Source: Bacillota bacterium
GTDB taxonomy: Bacteria; Bacillota; Clostridia; Christensenellales; Aristaeellaceae
Length of the DNA stretch: 33,616 bases
Reading direction: 5' to 3'
Assembly: GCA_023404715.1 (NCBI GenBank)
Contig: JAEYAR010000017.1
Coordinates: forward strand, 1-33,616
A program made the position numbers and the translations under genes. Every line of letters begins with the position of its first letter. The stretch's first letter is position 1. Positions 15,872 to 23,215 of this stretch are shown here, one piece after another. The notes beneath the pieces were generated by a model, which had not been told where the DNA came from, did no database searches, and saw nothing but the letters and a program-made list of their open reading frames with translations.

Positions 15872-17530
15872 TTATAAGATACTCCATTCGCGCGCCAAGT
15901 AAGCCGCCCGCGCTTGAATGAAGCTTGCTAGCATTTCGACGTTTTCAGCGTGCGTCTGCCCCAAGGGGGCTGCAGTCGTGGGGTTTTTGGGGATCGGCCA
16001 ACGCACGAAGTTCATGCGGGCGCTGGACTCGATCTCCTTAGCATATTCAAAGAGCGTTCGCATCTCGCCGGCATCGCTTTGGCTCGTCAGCTTCTGCAAT
16101 AGGGGCCAGAAGACGTCCCTGTAGACCTGCGCTACCTCCGCCTGAAAGTCGGCATGTGCGTACAACGCAGGCCACCAGTACTTCTTGCCCTGGCGCGTCC
16201 CGATCAGCAGCCCGTCGGGCGCCAGCACGTCCATCCCCTTTTCGCGCGCGTAGCCCGCATAGGCGCTGTCGTAATCCCAGGCCGGGCCGGCGTAGAGGAG
16301 CGGGCTTTGTGCGTCGCTGGGTTTGTAAAAAAACTGACTGCTCTGGTTTCCGTCGTAATTCTTGCTGATCTCCTCGATCAGGTATTTACGCACGAGCGAA
16401 TCCACGTCCGCAACCTGCGCGTAGTGCAGGCCGGACGCCGGATCGATCCCGTCCGGTGCGCGGATGGCGTCTTCAAAGCGCTGCATGAGGCCGCAGATAT
16501 AGGCCATCTGGGCCTTAGAGGCAAACTCCGGGCTCTTGACGACGAGCACCGCGCCGGCCTGCGAGGTATAGGCGCACGCCTCGTCCTTATAGCGTACGGG
16601 GTAGGCCTCGTACTCCACGAGGTAGCCCCCTGTGATGTCCGCCGGCTCTGCGGGTAGGTCGTAATACTTATACTGGCCGGGCTTGCTCTCACGGCTGCCC
16701 GCGCTTTGAAACGCTTCCCCTTTGCGGCCCAGGAAGTCCTCGGTCGCCTCTTCGAGATCGTCGATTTCCACGCGTCCCTCGTTGATCTCGACCTTCTCGC
16801 ACATCAGGTAGGTGCCCCGGTACTCGCCGTTCAGGTACAGGTCGACCGATTCGCTCTCCGGCGTGTAACGCAGGCCCGCGTACATCGCCAGGTCCAGCGT
16901 CACCTTGTTGCGCAGCAGCGTGCGGTCGCGCGCGTTGCCGATAAGGATCCAGCGCTTGGCTTTGTCCATGCCCAGCAGTGGTTCGCCCTCCTCCAGCTTG
17001 ATTTGGTAGGACTTTTTGTTGAACTGGAAGGAGGAGTTGCCCCGGGCCTTGATATGCTCCAGCGGGCCGGAGGCGAGCGCCGCGCCGTCCAACCCGAGCA
17101 ACGCGTAGGCGCCGGGCTCCTTGTTCGTCTTCTGTTCATGGATAAAGCCCAGGCCGCCGGATTGCGTGCTCACGAAAAGGGAGGGGACGCCGTCCGACTG
17201 CAGGACCTGTACGTCGCGGGCTTCCGCGCCGGCTTCGAGGCGTACGGACTCTCCGGCGCGCAAATGGGGCATGGCGTCCCCGCTGCGAAGGCGGACGCCG
17301 CTTAGCCTGATTTCCTCCGTCCCGTCAAAGAAGACGCGCCATTCCTCCGTGCGAACGCCCGAGGGGAGGAAGAGGTAAGCGCCCGATCTATCCTGATACA
17401 GCGCGATGCGCGCCGGGCCGGCGGCGTCTTCGCGCGCGAAAAAGAGGGAGGCGAGATCCGCCAGCGCGTAGGGAGGTAGGATCAGCGCCGCCGCAAGGAG
17501 GCCTATGGCGGCATAGAGCTTAAGCAACAT
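15872..17530 (-). CDS. CotH-family kinase-like protein, secreted
   Basis: A 552-residue protein with an N-terminal signal or anchor (LLKLYAAIGLLAAALILPPY). The CotH signature is clear: HIKARGNSSFQFNKKSYQIK, then RWILIGNARDRTLLRNK, LYLNGEYRGTYLMCEKVEI, and later FYKPSDAQSPLLYAGPAWDYD with the metal-binding DYD. CotH proteins are atypical secreted kinases, known from Bacillus spore coat assembly and found widely in Clostridia next to exopolysaccharide genes; the substrate here is not known. Start ATG 17530 has GGAGG six bases upstream, inside the preceding small gene, with which it overlaps by 11 bases. It is the last of four genes headed by an ECF sigma factor, suggesting envelope-related control. 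Confidence 0.88.
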   Translation of the reverse strand: MLLKLYAAIGLLAAALILPPYALADLASLFFAREDAAGPARIALYQDRSGAYLFLPSGVRTEEWRVFFDGTEEIRLSGVRLRSGDAMPHLRAGESVRLEAGAEARDVQVLQSDGVPSLFVSTQSGGLGFIHEQKTNKEPGAYALLGLDGAALASGPLEHIKARGNSSFQFNKKSYQIKLEEGEPLLGMDKAKRWILIGNARDRTLLRNKVTLDLAMYAGLRYTPESESVDLYLNGEYRGTYLMCEKVEINEGRVEIDDLEEATEDFLGRKGEAFQSAGSRESKPGQYKYYDLPAEPADITGGYLVEYEAYPVRYKDEACAYTSQAGAVLVVKSPEFASKAQMAYICGLMQRFEDAIRAPDGIDPASGLHYAQVADVDSLVRKYLIEEISKNYDGNQSSQFFYKPSDAQSPLLYAGPAWDYDSAYAGYAREKGMDVLAPDGLLIGTRQGKKYWWPALYAHADFQAEVAQVYRDVFWPLLQKLTSQSDAGEMRTLFEYAKEIESSARMNFVRWPIPKNPTTAAPLGQTHAENVEMLASFIQARAAYLAREWSIL

Positions 17531-17678
17531 CGCTTGCCTCCTGCGAGCAGATCGCGGCGGCGGGGACGCCGTCTTGCGCCGACGCGCGGCCGAGCCCGGT
17601 GGCCAGCAGCATCAGCGCGACGACCAGTATTGCGATTTCCGCCAGTTCAACCAGCCATTCTTTTTTTCTGTACTTCAT
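17520..17678 (-). CDS. small single-pass membrane protein upstream of CotH gene
   Basis: A 52-residue protein starting MKYRKKEWLVELAEIA, with one hydrophobic helix (about residues 8-28, EIAILVVALMLLATGLG) and a short tail. I chose ATG 17678 because GGGAGG stands 7 bases upstream; the open frame continues to 17720 without a ribosome site. It overlaps the CotH start by 11 bases and follows the DUF4179 gene by 63 bases, so it is most likely co-translated with CotH. I do not recognise a family. Positive-inside charge places the N-terminus in the cytoplasm. It might be an accessory or anchor for the CotH protein; that is inference from position only. Confidence 0.7.
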   Translation of the reverse strand: MKYRKKEWLVELAEIAILVVALMLLATGLGRASAQDGVPAAAICSQEASDVA

Positions 17679-17741
17679 GCGAGCGCCTCCCTTAATTCCG
17701 GTCGAGTATCCGATGTGCAAGCCGCTACGCGCGCGGGCATG

Positions 17742-18998
17742 TCAGCGTATGCGCAGGGCGTTTTCCATGTTCACGCCCGTCACGCGCCAGCCTTCGTCGC
17801 GAACCGCATAGGCGATGTAGAGCTCCTCCGGCCATGTCTCCAGAGCGGGGACCGTGTACCAGGCGTCGTCCGCGCCCGCTGCCATCGACGCCTCGCCCAG
17901 GTAATTGCCCTGCGCGTCTGCAAGGCACAGGTCTCTCCACCCGCTTTCGCTGGCCACGTCGAAGGCAGCGTTGGGCCAGATGAAGTCTTCCCCCGCCCCT
18001 TCGTTGTATCTGGCCGTAATCTCGTCGATGGCCTCCTGTTCGGCTTCAAAGTGCACGCTGATGTATAGACTCAGCGGCGTATAGATGGCGCGGTTTAGGC
18101 TGATGGTGCTTTGCCCGAGCTGCACCGGGCCAAAGTCAGGCCGTTCTTCGAGCTTTTGCTTGGCCATGTCCAGGTCCAGCTTAAACGTCAGCAGCCCGTG
18201 CTCCGGGGTCGACAGCGTGCCGTCTGGCTGCAGCTTGGGCCTATCCGCCTCCGTGTGCGGCAGGATGGGAATGCCGATTTCCACTTCGTCGCCCGTGAAG
18301 TATACATCCAACAGGTAGTAATCCGCCTGCCAGTAGTGCAGCGTCTCTCCGGGATTCGGGCCGCCGAAGACCTGCTCGCCGTGAATGGGATTGACATCCT
18401 TCCCATTGATGTACACGTTGTCTGTCCACCAGCCGAAGCCCGCGTCGCGCATCGCCTTCGGGATGCCGCCGTCGAAGATGTAGCGCTGGCCGTCGCCAAG
18501 CTCGTCTACGCCGAGCATGTTTGGGTTGCTGTAATCGCGCATGCTGTAGACGAGGTAGAGCGTCATGCCGTCGTAGGTCGCCTCCTCCATCCGCACCTCG
18601 ATGTCGCCCTCGCGGTAGCTGGCGAGATCCTTCTGCAAAAACGCGTCTTCCTTTTCCTTGGGGATGTCGATCCGCCATACCTCCAGCGCGTTCATGCGAC
18701 TGGCGACCGCAAAGGCCACCGTGCCCAGCAGTAGCGCGGCGATCAGGATGAGCAGACCGGTGCGCGACTTAGAGTGCGTCCGCCGTTTTTCGGCGCGGGT
18801 TGCGGCGGGGGCCAGGGGCGCGCCGGCGGCGTTCGCCGTCTGGGCGCTTTCGGGGGATAGAGAGATGCCCTTGCGCTCGCCCGCTTCTTGTGCTACAATC
18901 TCGGCAAGCGTCGCTTCCATGGCGCGGGTGAAGACCTCCGGTACAGGCGTGAAAGCTTCACGCAGCTCGTCGCGGAACTGCATATCCGTGTATTCCAT
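17742..18998 (-). CDS. DUF4179 membrane protein, likely anti-sigma factor
   Basis: A 418-residue protein. The cytoplasmic N-terminus (about 1-75; MQFRDELREAFTPVPEVFTRAMEATL) resembles the short helical region seen before the membrane segment in sigma-linked DUF4179 proteins. One membrane helix at about 80-100 (TGLLILIAALLLGTVAFAVA) is followed by a large extracytoplasmic domain opening EVWRIDIPKEKEDAFLQKDL. It overlaps the sigma gene by the stop/start pair TGATG, with GGAGGTGA upstream, so the two are translationally coupled, the usual layout of an ECF sigma with its membrane anti-sigma. The role is inferred from layout and topology; no classical zinc anti-sigma motif is visible. The outer domain may sense an envelope signal. 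Confidence 0.75.
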   Translation of the reverse strand: MEYTDMQFRDELREAFTPVPEVFTRAMEATLAEIVAQEAGERKGISLSPESAQTANAAGAPLAPAATRAEKRRTHSKSRTGLLILIAALLLGTVAFAVASRMNALEVWRIDIPKEKEDAFLQKDLASYREGDIEVRMEEATYDGMTLYLVYSMRDYSNPNMLGVDELGDGQRYIFDGGIPKAMRDAGFGWWTDNVYINGKDVNPIHGEQVFGGPNPGETLHYWQADYYLLDVYFTGDEVEIGIPILPHTEADRPKLQPDGTLSTPEHGLLTFKLDLDMAKQKLEERPDFGPVQLGQSTISLNRAIYTPLSLYISVHFEAEQEAIDEITARYNEGAGEDFIWPNAAFDVASESGWRDLCLADAQGNYLGEASMAAGADDAWYTVPALETWPEELYIAYAVRDEGWRVTGVNMENALRIR

Positions 18999-19474
18999 CA
19001 CCCGATCACCTCCTCTTCCGACAGCATGCCATGCAGCCGCCTACGCGCCCTCATCAGCCGCGTTTTGACGGTGCTCTCCGGCGTATCCAGCATGTCCGCA
19101 ATCTCTTTGATCGAGAACCCCTCCAGGTAATGCAGCACCGTCGCCACGCGCAGCTCCTGCGGCAGGCGGTCGAGCGCGTCGCGCAAAGGCAGCGTGTCCG
19201 CATCGTTTGCGGGCACGATCACCTCGTCGAGCAGCACGAGCCGCGCCCGCGCACGTTTTCTAATCGTGGTGTTGCACGCATTGACGAGGATGCGCGTGAG
19301 CCACGGCTTGATCGCCGCGCCGTCGCGCAGGTCCTCGCGGTGTTGCCACGCAAGCATCAGCGCATCCTGTACCGCATCCGCACAATCCTGATCGTTCCTC
19401 AGGATGGAGTACGAAACGTGGTATAGAAGCGTTTGCAGGCGCATCGCTTCCTTTTGAAACGTTACCGCATCCAT
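18998..19474 (-). CDS. ECF-type RNA polymerase sigma factor
   Basis: A 158-residue sigma-70 family protein with only regions 2 and 4. Region 2 is LLYHVSYSILRNDQDCADAV followed by DALMLAWQHREDLR and KPWLTRILVNACNTTIRK; region 4 is LPQELRVATVLHYLEGFSIK followed by EIADMLDTPESTVKTRLMRA. It would direct RNA polymerase to stress or envelope promoters and is likely held by the DUF4179 protein encoded directly after it. Start ATG 19474 lies behind AAAGGGGG. A candidate self-recognised promoter lies at 19532-19559, and a short hairpin (19489-19513) lies in the leader. The operon runs on into the small membrane protein and CotH, its probable output. Confidence 0.92.
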   Translation of the reverse strand: MDAVTFQKEAMRLQTLLYHVSYSILRNDQDCADAVQDALMLAWQHREDLRDGAAIKPWLTRILVNACNTTIRKRARARLVLLDEVIVPANDADTLPLRDALDRLPQELRVATVLHYLEGFSIKEIADMLDTPESTVKTRLMRARRRLHGMLSEEEVIG

Positions 19475-19531
19475 CTTCTTCCCCCTTTAAACGGACGGCT
19501 TCTTCCGCCGTTTTATCCCACTCTACTTACT

Positions 19532-19559
19532 AAGATGCAAAATGGGACAAAAAGGTTCA
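19532..19559 (-). promoter_or_regulatory. candidate ECF promoter for the sigma-DUF4179-CotH operon
   Basis: On the minus strand TGAACC is followed after exactly 16 bases by CATCTT. The -35 resembles the ECF consensus TGAAAC; the -10 is only a partial match to CGTC or CGTA. Autoregulation is plausible but weakly supported. Confidence 0.4.
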
Positions 19560-19599
19560 CCTAAACGCAAAAAAATATCATGATTTGCTGGAGGAACCT

Positions 19600-20709
19600 A
19601 TGCGCATACGCTTTGCCAAGCCGGAGGACGCCGGCGCCTTGCTTGCGATTTACCGGCCCTATATTGAAAAGACGGCGTATACATTTGAGATAGACGTGCC
19701 CACGGCGGCGGATTTTGCCGCGCGGGTACGCGAGATCGTGGAGGAGGGCTTCCCCTATCTGGTCGTGGAGGAAGCGGGCGAAGCGCTCGGGTATTGCTAC
19801 GCGTCGCGTTACGCCGCGCGTGAGGCCTACCGCCCGTCGGTCGATCTGTCGCTCTATCTCGACCCTGCATGCCATCGCAGGCATGTAGGCACGGCGCTGT
19901 ATACGTGCATCCTACGCCTGCTCACGGCGCAGGGGTTTGAAAATGTGTATGGCGTCGTCACCGCCTCTAACGCGCCCTCGCGTGCGCTGCACGAGCGCAT
20001 GGGCTTTCGCCTCGTGGGAACGATGCGCAAGGTGGGGTATAAATTTGGCGATTGGCACGATGTATGCTATTACGAGCGTTTTTTGGGCGAACACCCGCGT
20101 CCGATGCAGGAGATCCGGCCGGTGGGCGCGCTGGAGGACGCGTTTGTAAGCAGCGTGCTCGCGCAAAGCGAATACATGATCAGGGCCGCAAAACCGGCCT
20201 CGAAGGGAGGACATATGGAAATTTGGGATCTATACGATGAAAACAGGCGAGCGACCGGACGGCAGCACGTGCGGGGCGTCCCCATGCCGGAGGGGATGTT
20301 TCATCTCGTGGTTGACGTATTGACAATCAACCCACGCGGCGAGCTGCTGCTCACGCTGCGCCATCCGGAGAAACACTACGGCGGACAATGGGAATTTACC
20401 GGCGGCTCCGTGCTGGCGGGGGAGACGACGCCCGTCGCCGCGTCGCGCGAGTTGCGCGAGGAGACCGGGCTTTGCGCCGGGCCCGAGGTCTTGCAGTTGC
20501 TGGCGACGCACCGAGACCGATCAAATTTTTACGACGAATACCTCTACCGGTGCCCGCTGGAACGGCCGGCGATTGCGCTGCAGGAAGGGGAAACGGTCGA
20601 CTACAAATGGGTGACCCGCGCGCAATTCGAGCAGATGATCGGGGAGGGCGCGGTTTGCACGCCGGTCATCTGGCGCTATGAACAGATGAAGGACAATCTG
20701 CCGTTTTAA
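19600..20709 (+). CDS. GNAT acetyltransferase-Nudix hydrolase fusion
   Basis: A 369-residue protein in one frame. Residues 1 to about 170 are a phosphinothricin-acetyltransferase-like GNAT domain (IRFAKPEDAGALLAIYRPYI, then CHRRHVGTALYTC as the acetyl-CoA loop, then NAPSRALHERMGFRLVGTM). After a linker of about 35 residues comes a Nudix domain starting MEIWDLYDENRRATGRQHVR; its Nudix box (GSVLAGE, then REETGL) matches Gx5Ex7REUxEExGU completely. The Nudix part resembles isopentenyl-diphosphate isomerase-like or nucleotide-cleaning hydrolases; the substrate is unknown. ATG 19600 has GGAGG at 19590-19594. A strong ribosome site and ATG at the domain border (20205-20217) mean that the Nudix part may also be made alone. 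The two halves have complete motifs, so neither looks decayed. Confidence 0.85.
   Translation: MRIRFAKPEDAGALLAIYRPYIEKTAYTFEIDVPTAADFAARVREIVEEGFPYLVVEEAGEALGYCYASRYAAREAYRPSVDLSLYLDPACHRRHVGTALYTCILRLLTAQGFENVYGVVTASNAPSRALHERMGFRLVGTMRKVGYKFGDWHDVCYYERFLGEHPRPMQEIRPVGALEDAFVSSVLAQSEYMIRAAKPASKGGHMEIWDLYDENRRATGRQHVRGVPMPEGMFHLVVDVLTINPRGELLLTLRHPEKHYGGQWEFTGGSVLAGETTPVAASRELREETGLCAGPEVLQLLATHRDRSNFYDEYLYRCPLERPAIALQEGETVDYKWVTRAQFEQMIGEGAVCTPVIWRYEQMKDNLPF
20205..20217 (+). promoter_or_regulatory. internal ribosome site and start for the Nudix domain
   Basis: GGGAGG (20205-20210), four bases, then ATG (20215-20217) in the same frame, exactly where the Nudix domain begins. It may yield a 164-residue free Nudix protein besides the fusion. 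Confidence 0.6.
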
Positions 20710-20716
20710 GACGGAC

Positions 20717-20772
20717 GAGACATCGGCCCCCAATTCCCCGGATAGGGAATTGGAGGCCGATGTCTCATTTTT
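20717..20772 (+). terminator. strong intrinsic terminator after the GNAT-Nudix gene
   Basis: GAGACATCGGCC (20717-20728) pairs with GGCCGATGTCTC (20755-20766); after one mismatch CCAATTCCC pairs with GGGAATTGG, loop CGGATA. ATTTTT follows. It may also block antisense entry from tatA. Confidence 0.88.
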
Positions 20773-20792
20773 CAGCTACAACAGAACGAAGA

Positions 20793-20969
20793 TCATGCCG
20801 CGCCCTTCTTCGGATCGTCCTGCACGGCGCTTTCCACTTCCTTGACTTCGCTCTTGAATTCCCGGATGCTCTGGCCTAATGCCTTGCCGATTCCCGCGAT
20901 TTTGCCGCCGCCAAAGATGACAAGCGCCAGCACGAGGATGAGAATCATTTCGGTTGTGCCCAGTCTCAT
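20793..20969 (-). CDS. tatA: twin-arginine translocase subunit TatA
   Basis: A 58-residue protein with the full TatA layout: a short N-terminus (MRLGTTE), one membrane helix (MILILVLALVIF), the hinge FGGGKIAGIGKALGQSI, an amphipathic helix REFKSEVKEVESAV and a charged tail ending DDPKKGAA. TatA forms the pore that moves folded proteins carrying twin-arginine signals. Start ATG 20969 is behind AAGGGAGG. It follows dctM by 27 bases, as the last gene of a cluster whose first gene encodes a protein with a Tat signal. No tatC is present in the window, so TatC must be supplied from elsewhere. Identification is firm; dedication to the neighbouring dehydratase is inference. Confidence 0.93.
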   Translation of the reverse strand: MRLGTTEMILILVLALVIFGGGKIAGIGKALGQSIREFKSEVKEVESAVQDDPKKGAA

Positions 20970-20996
20970 AATATGTGCCTCCCTTGAAAATTTGCT

Positions 20997-22295
20997 TCAG
21001 ATGGCGGCGGCGCCCGTCAGCCAGACTAGGCCCATGGAAATCGGTTCAATGTAGGTGATGAGAAGCAGCGCGATCGCCAGCGCGATGATGTACGGCACGC
21101 AGGCCTTGGAAATCTGCTCGAAGCTCAGCCGTTTGCTCATGCCGCAGGCGACGTACAGGCAATTGCCCACGGGGGGCGTGATCATGCCGATCCCCAGGTT
21201 TACGATCATGACGATGCCCACCAGATAAGGGTTGACGCCGACGCTCGTGAGCACCGGGAGAAGGATTGGGGTGAAGAGCGCGATGGCTGATACGGCGTTG
21301 AGGAACATGCCAGCGAACAGGAGTAGGATGTTGAAGAGCATCAGGATGAGGTATTTGTTCGTGGTAATGCTCAGCATGGCTTCCGCTAGAATTTGGGGAA
21401 TGTGGCCGCGCGTCAGCACAAAGCCGAAGGTCTGCACGCTGCCCAAAATGAGCATGATGGTGCCCGCGCCGACCGCCGTATTGACCAGGATCTTCGGTAG
21501 ATCCTTCCATTTTAAGGTCTTATAAATCCATTTGCCGCAGATGATGCCGTATACGCAGGCGATCGCGCCGGACTCGGTCGGCGTGAAAATACCGGAGTAA
21601 ATGCCGCCGAGAATGATGAGGGGCATGACCAACGCCCAGATGCTCTCAAAGAAGGTTTTGACAGCTTCCCTCCTCGTGACTTTTTTTGTGTTGACCACGA
21701 TATGCGGGTTCTTTTTGACGTACATGTGCGCGTAAATCATCATCATGACCGCCATCAGGATGCCCGGGCCAAAGCCGGTCAGAAACAGCGTCCCAACGGA
21801 TACCTCCGCCAAAACGGCGTAGGACACCATGCCTACGCTGGGCGGTATGATCTGCCCCAACGTACCCGCGGCGGCGGCGGTGGCCAGGCTAAAATCCTCG
21901 TCGTATCCGGTTTTCTCCATCTCCGGCGTCATGATGCCGCCGATTGCGGCGGTGGTCGCCGGAGATGAGCCGGAGATCGCCGCAAAGAACGCGCTGGCGG
22001 CAATGGTTACATACGCCAGCCCGCCCTTGAAGCGCCGGAAAAAGAGATTGATGAAGTCGACCAGCTTCTTGCTCAGGCCGCCGTCGCCCATCAGATTGCC
22101 GCATAGGATGAAGAGCGGGATCGCCATGAGCTGGTAAGAGGTCATGCCGGCAAACATGGTCTGTGCGACGACGACCATGTTGACGCGCATGCCCGTCATG
22201 ACAATCGTGACGACGGCCGCCAGGCCGAGGCAAGCGCCGATCGGCGCCCCGACCAGCAACAGAAAACAGAATGTACCAAACAACCAGGGAATCAT
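20997..22295 (-). CDS. dctM: TRAP transporter large permease (DctM)
   Basis: A 432-residue protein with about twelve membrane segments and the DctM features PLFILCGNLMGDGGLSKKLV, SGSSPATTAAIGGIMTPEM, LGQIIPPSVGMVSYAVL and, near the end, GIGMITPPVGNCLYV. It is the sodium-driven transport subunit of a tripartite ATP-independent periplasmic transporter, taking up an organic acid delivered by DctP. ATG 22295 directly follows the dctQ stop, with AGGAGG 11-16 bases upstream, so the two are coupled. Neighbouring genes point to a sugar acid (aldonate, uronate or 2-keto-3-deoxy product) as cargo, but this cannot be read from DctM itself. Confidence 0.94.
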   Translation of the reverse strand: MIPWLFGTFCFLLLVGAPIGACLGLAAVVTIVMTGMRVNMVVVAQTMFAGMTSYQLMAIPLFILCGNLMGDGGLSKKLVDFINLFFRRFKGGLAYVTIAASAFFAAISGSSPATTAAIGGIMTPEMEKTGYDEDFSLATAAAAGTLGQIIPPSVGMVSYAVLAEVSVGTLFLTGFGPGILMAVMMMIYAHMYVKKNPHIVVNTKKVTRREAVKTFFESIWALVMPLIILGGIYSGIFTPTESGAIACVYGIICGKWIYKTLKWKDLPKILVNTAVGAGTIMLILGSVQTFGFVLTRGHIPQILAEAMLSITTNKYLILMLFNILLLFAGMFLNAVSAIALFTPILLPVLTSVGVNPYLVGIVMIVNLGIGMITPPVGNCLYVACGMSKRLSFEQISKACVPYIIALAIALLLITYIEPISMGLVWLTGAAAI

Positions 22296-22835
22296 CTACT
22301 CAACCTCCTCTGCGATTTCCGCCGCCGTCTTCTCCCTTGTCCCGCCCGCGCTGCCGTTCTCGAAGCACGCATGGAGCGCCAGATAGAAGCTGTAGAGCGT
22401 CAGCAGCAGCAGCCCGACCATCATCACGATGTACACGAGGCCCATCGGCCATTTGAGAATCGGCGTAAACTGCACCATCAGGCGCGGAAGCTGAATCGCG
22501 CAATAGTAATTTACAAAGCCGTAGAAAATGCCGCAAAAGAGCCAGCTTAGGCATTTCATCGCGCGTTGGATGGCGCCCGGCATCTTATTTTGAATCAGCT
22601 CTACGCCGATCAGCTTGCCGCGGCGCGCCGCAATGTAGCTTGCGAACGTCGTTCCCCAGAGAAAGCAATACTGAGAAAGCTCCGTCGTCCAGTTGACCGT
22701 CAGCGCGCTCATGCGGGCGATCACCTGAAGCGTGACGCAAAACAGCATCCCGCCCACGGAAACGGCGGCGCCCAGGAAGGCGAAGCGATCCATGTTTTGA
22801 AAGAAACGGTCCGCGCCTGCAAAAAATTTATCCAA
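22296..22835 (-). CDS. dctQ: TRAP transporter small permease (DctQ)
   Basis: About 179 residues with four membrane segments and the DctQ signature NWTTELSQYCFLWGTTFASY, followed by a basic segment (RRGKLIGVELI). DctQ scaffolds DctM in TRAP transporters. I chose TTG 22835 (8 bases after AAAGGAGG at 22843-22850), which begins LDKFFAGADRFFQ and gives the normal family length. The frame stays open to ATG 22946, but that extension runs through the hairpin cluster and reads as non-protein. The start is therefore a weak TTG, which may keep permease levels below those of the binding protein. Directly followed by dctM. Confidence 0.88.
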   Translation of the reverse strand: MDKFFAGADRFFQNMDRFAFLGAAVSVGGMLFCVTLQVIARMSALTVNWTTELSQYCFLWGTTFASYIAARRGKLIGVELIQNKMPGAIQRAMKCLSWLFCGIFYGFVNYYCAIQLPRLMVQFTPILKWPMGLVYIVMMVGLLLLTLYSFYLALHACFENGSAGGTREKTAAEIAEEVE

Positions 22836-22863
22836 AGTGTCGACCTCCTTTGCCAAGAAACGA

Positions 22864-23197
22864 AGGCCGGGACGAGCCCGGCCTCGGGCTGTAAAAAACC
22901 CCAGTTGCTTAGTTGGGGATGTATGAAGGGGAAGATTCCCCTTCATCTGAAATCGTATCGACCGGCTCCGCCTGCTACGCCCCGCGCAAGATGCGCGGGG
23001 TACGTCGCTGCGGAGCGCTCCGCGCTGTCCTCGCGCCTAGTCGCTTCGCTCCCTTGATGGGCGGGGCGTTTTCCGTAATCAAATGCAAAGCATTTGCGGA
23101 GGAAAACATCACCCGTGATCTTCGTGCAAAATGAGCATTCATTTTGCACGAGGCCGTCGACAAAGCCGACGGCCAGAGGCCGGGACGAGCCCGGCCT
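22864..23197. repeat. cluster of perfect hairpins between dctP and dctQ
   Basis: At least seven perfect stem-loops in 334 bases: 8-bp arms AGGCCGGG/CCCGGCCT with loop ACGAG at 22864-22884, and an identical copy at 23177-23197; 22923-22946 (10 bp, loop AGAT); 22980-23000 (CCCCGCGCA/TGCGCGGGG); 23010-23023 (GCGGAGCGCTCCGC); 23080-23096 (CAAATGC/GCATTTG); 23122-23151 (13 bp, loop GCAT); 23152-23174 (GGCCGTCG/CGACGGCC). A further weaker one is CCCCA/TGGGG at 22899-22918. No protein is credible here. The identical outer copies suggest a framed repeat element. It could lower read-through into the permeases or protect the dctP message. Confidence 0.75.
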
Positions 23198-23215
23198 TTG
23201 CGGTTGGTGCGATTG

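Noticed and set aside
19489..19513. Hairpin ahead of the first ECF sigma gene as a terminator
   Set aside because: There are only four T on the plus strand and no T run on the minus strand, and no plus-strand gene ends there; kept only as a leader hairpin.
22836..22946. N-terminal extension of DctQ to ATG 22946
   Set aside because: It would translate palindromic DNA and precede the true ribosome site; the TTG at 22835 fits the family length.
22566..23057. Plus-strand 163-residue open frame over dctQ and the hairpin cluster
   Set aside because: It is antisense to dctQ, has no family resemblance and runs across several perfect hairpins.
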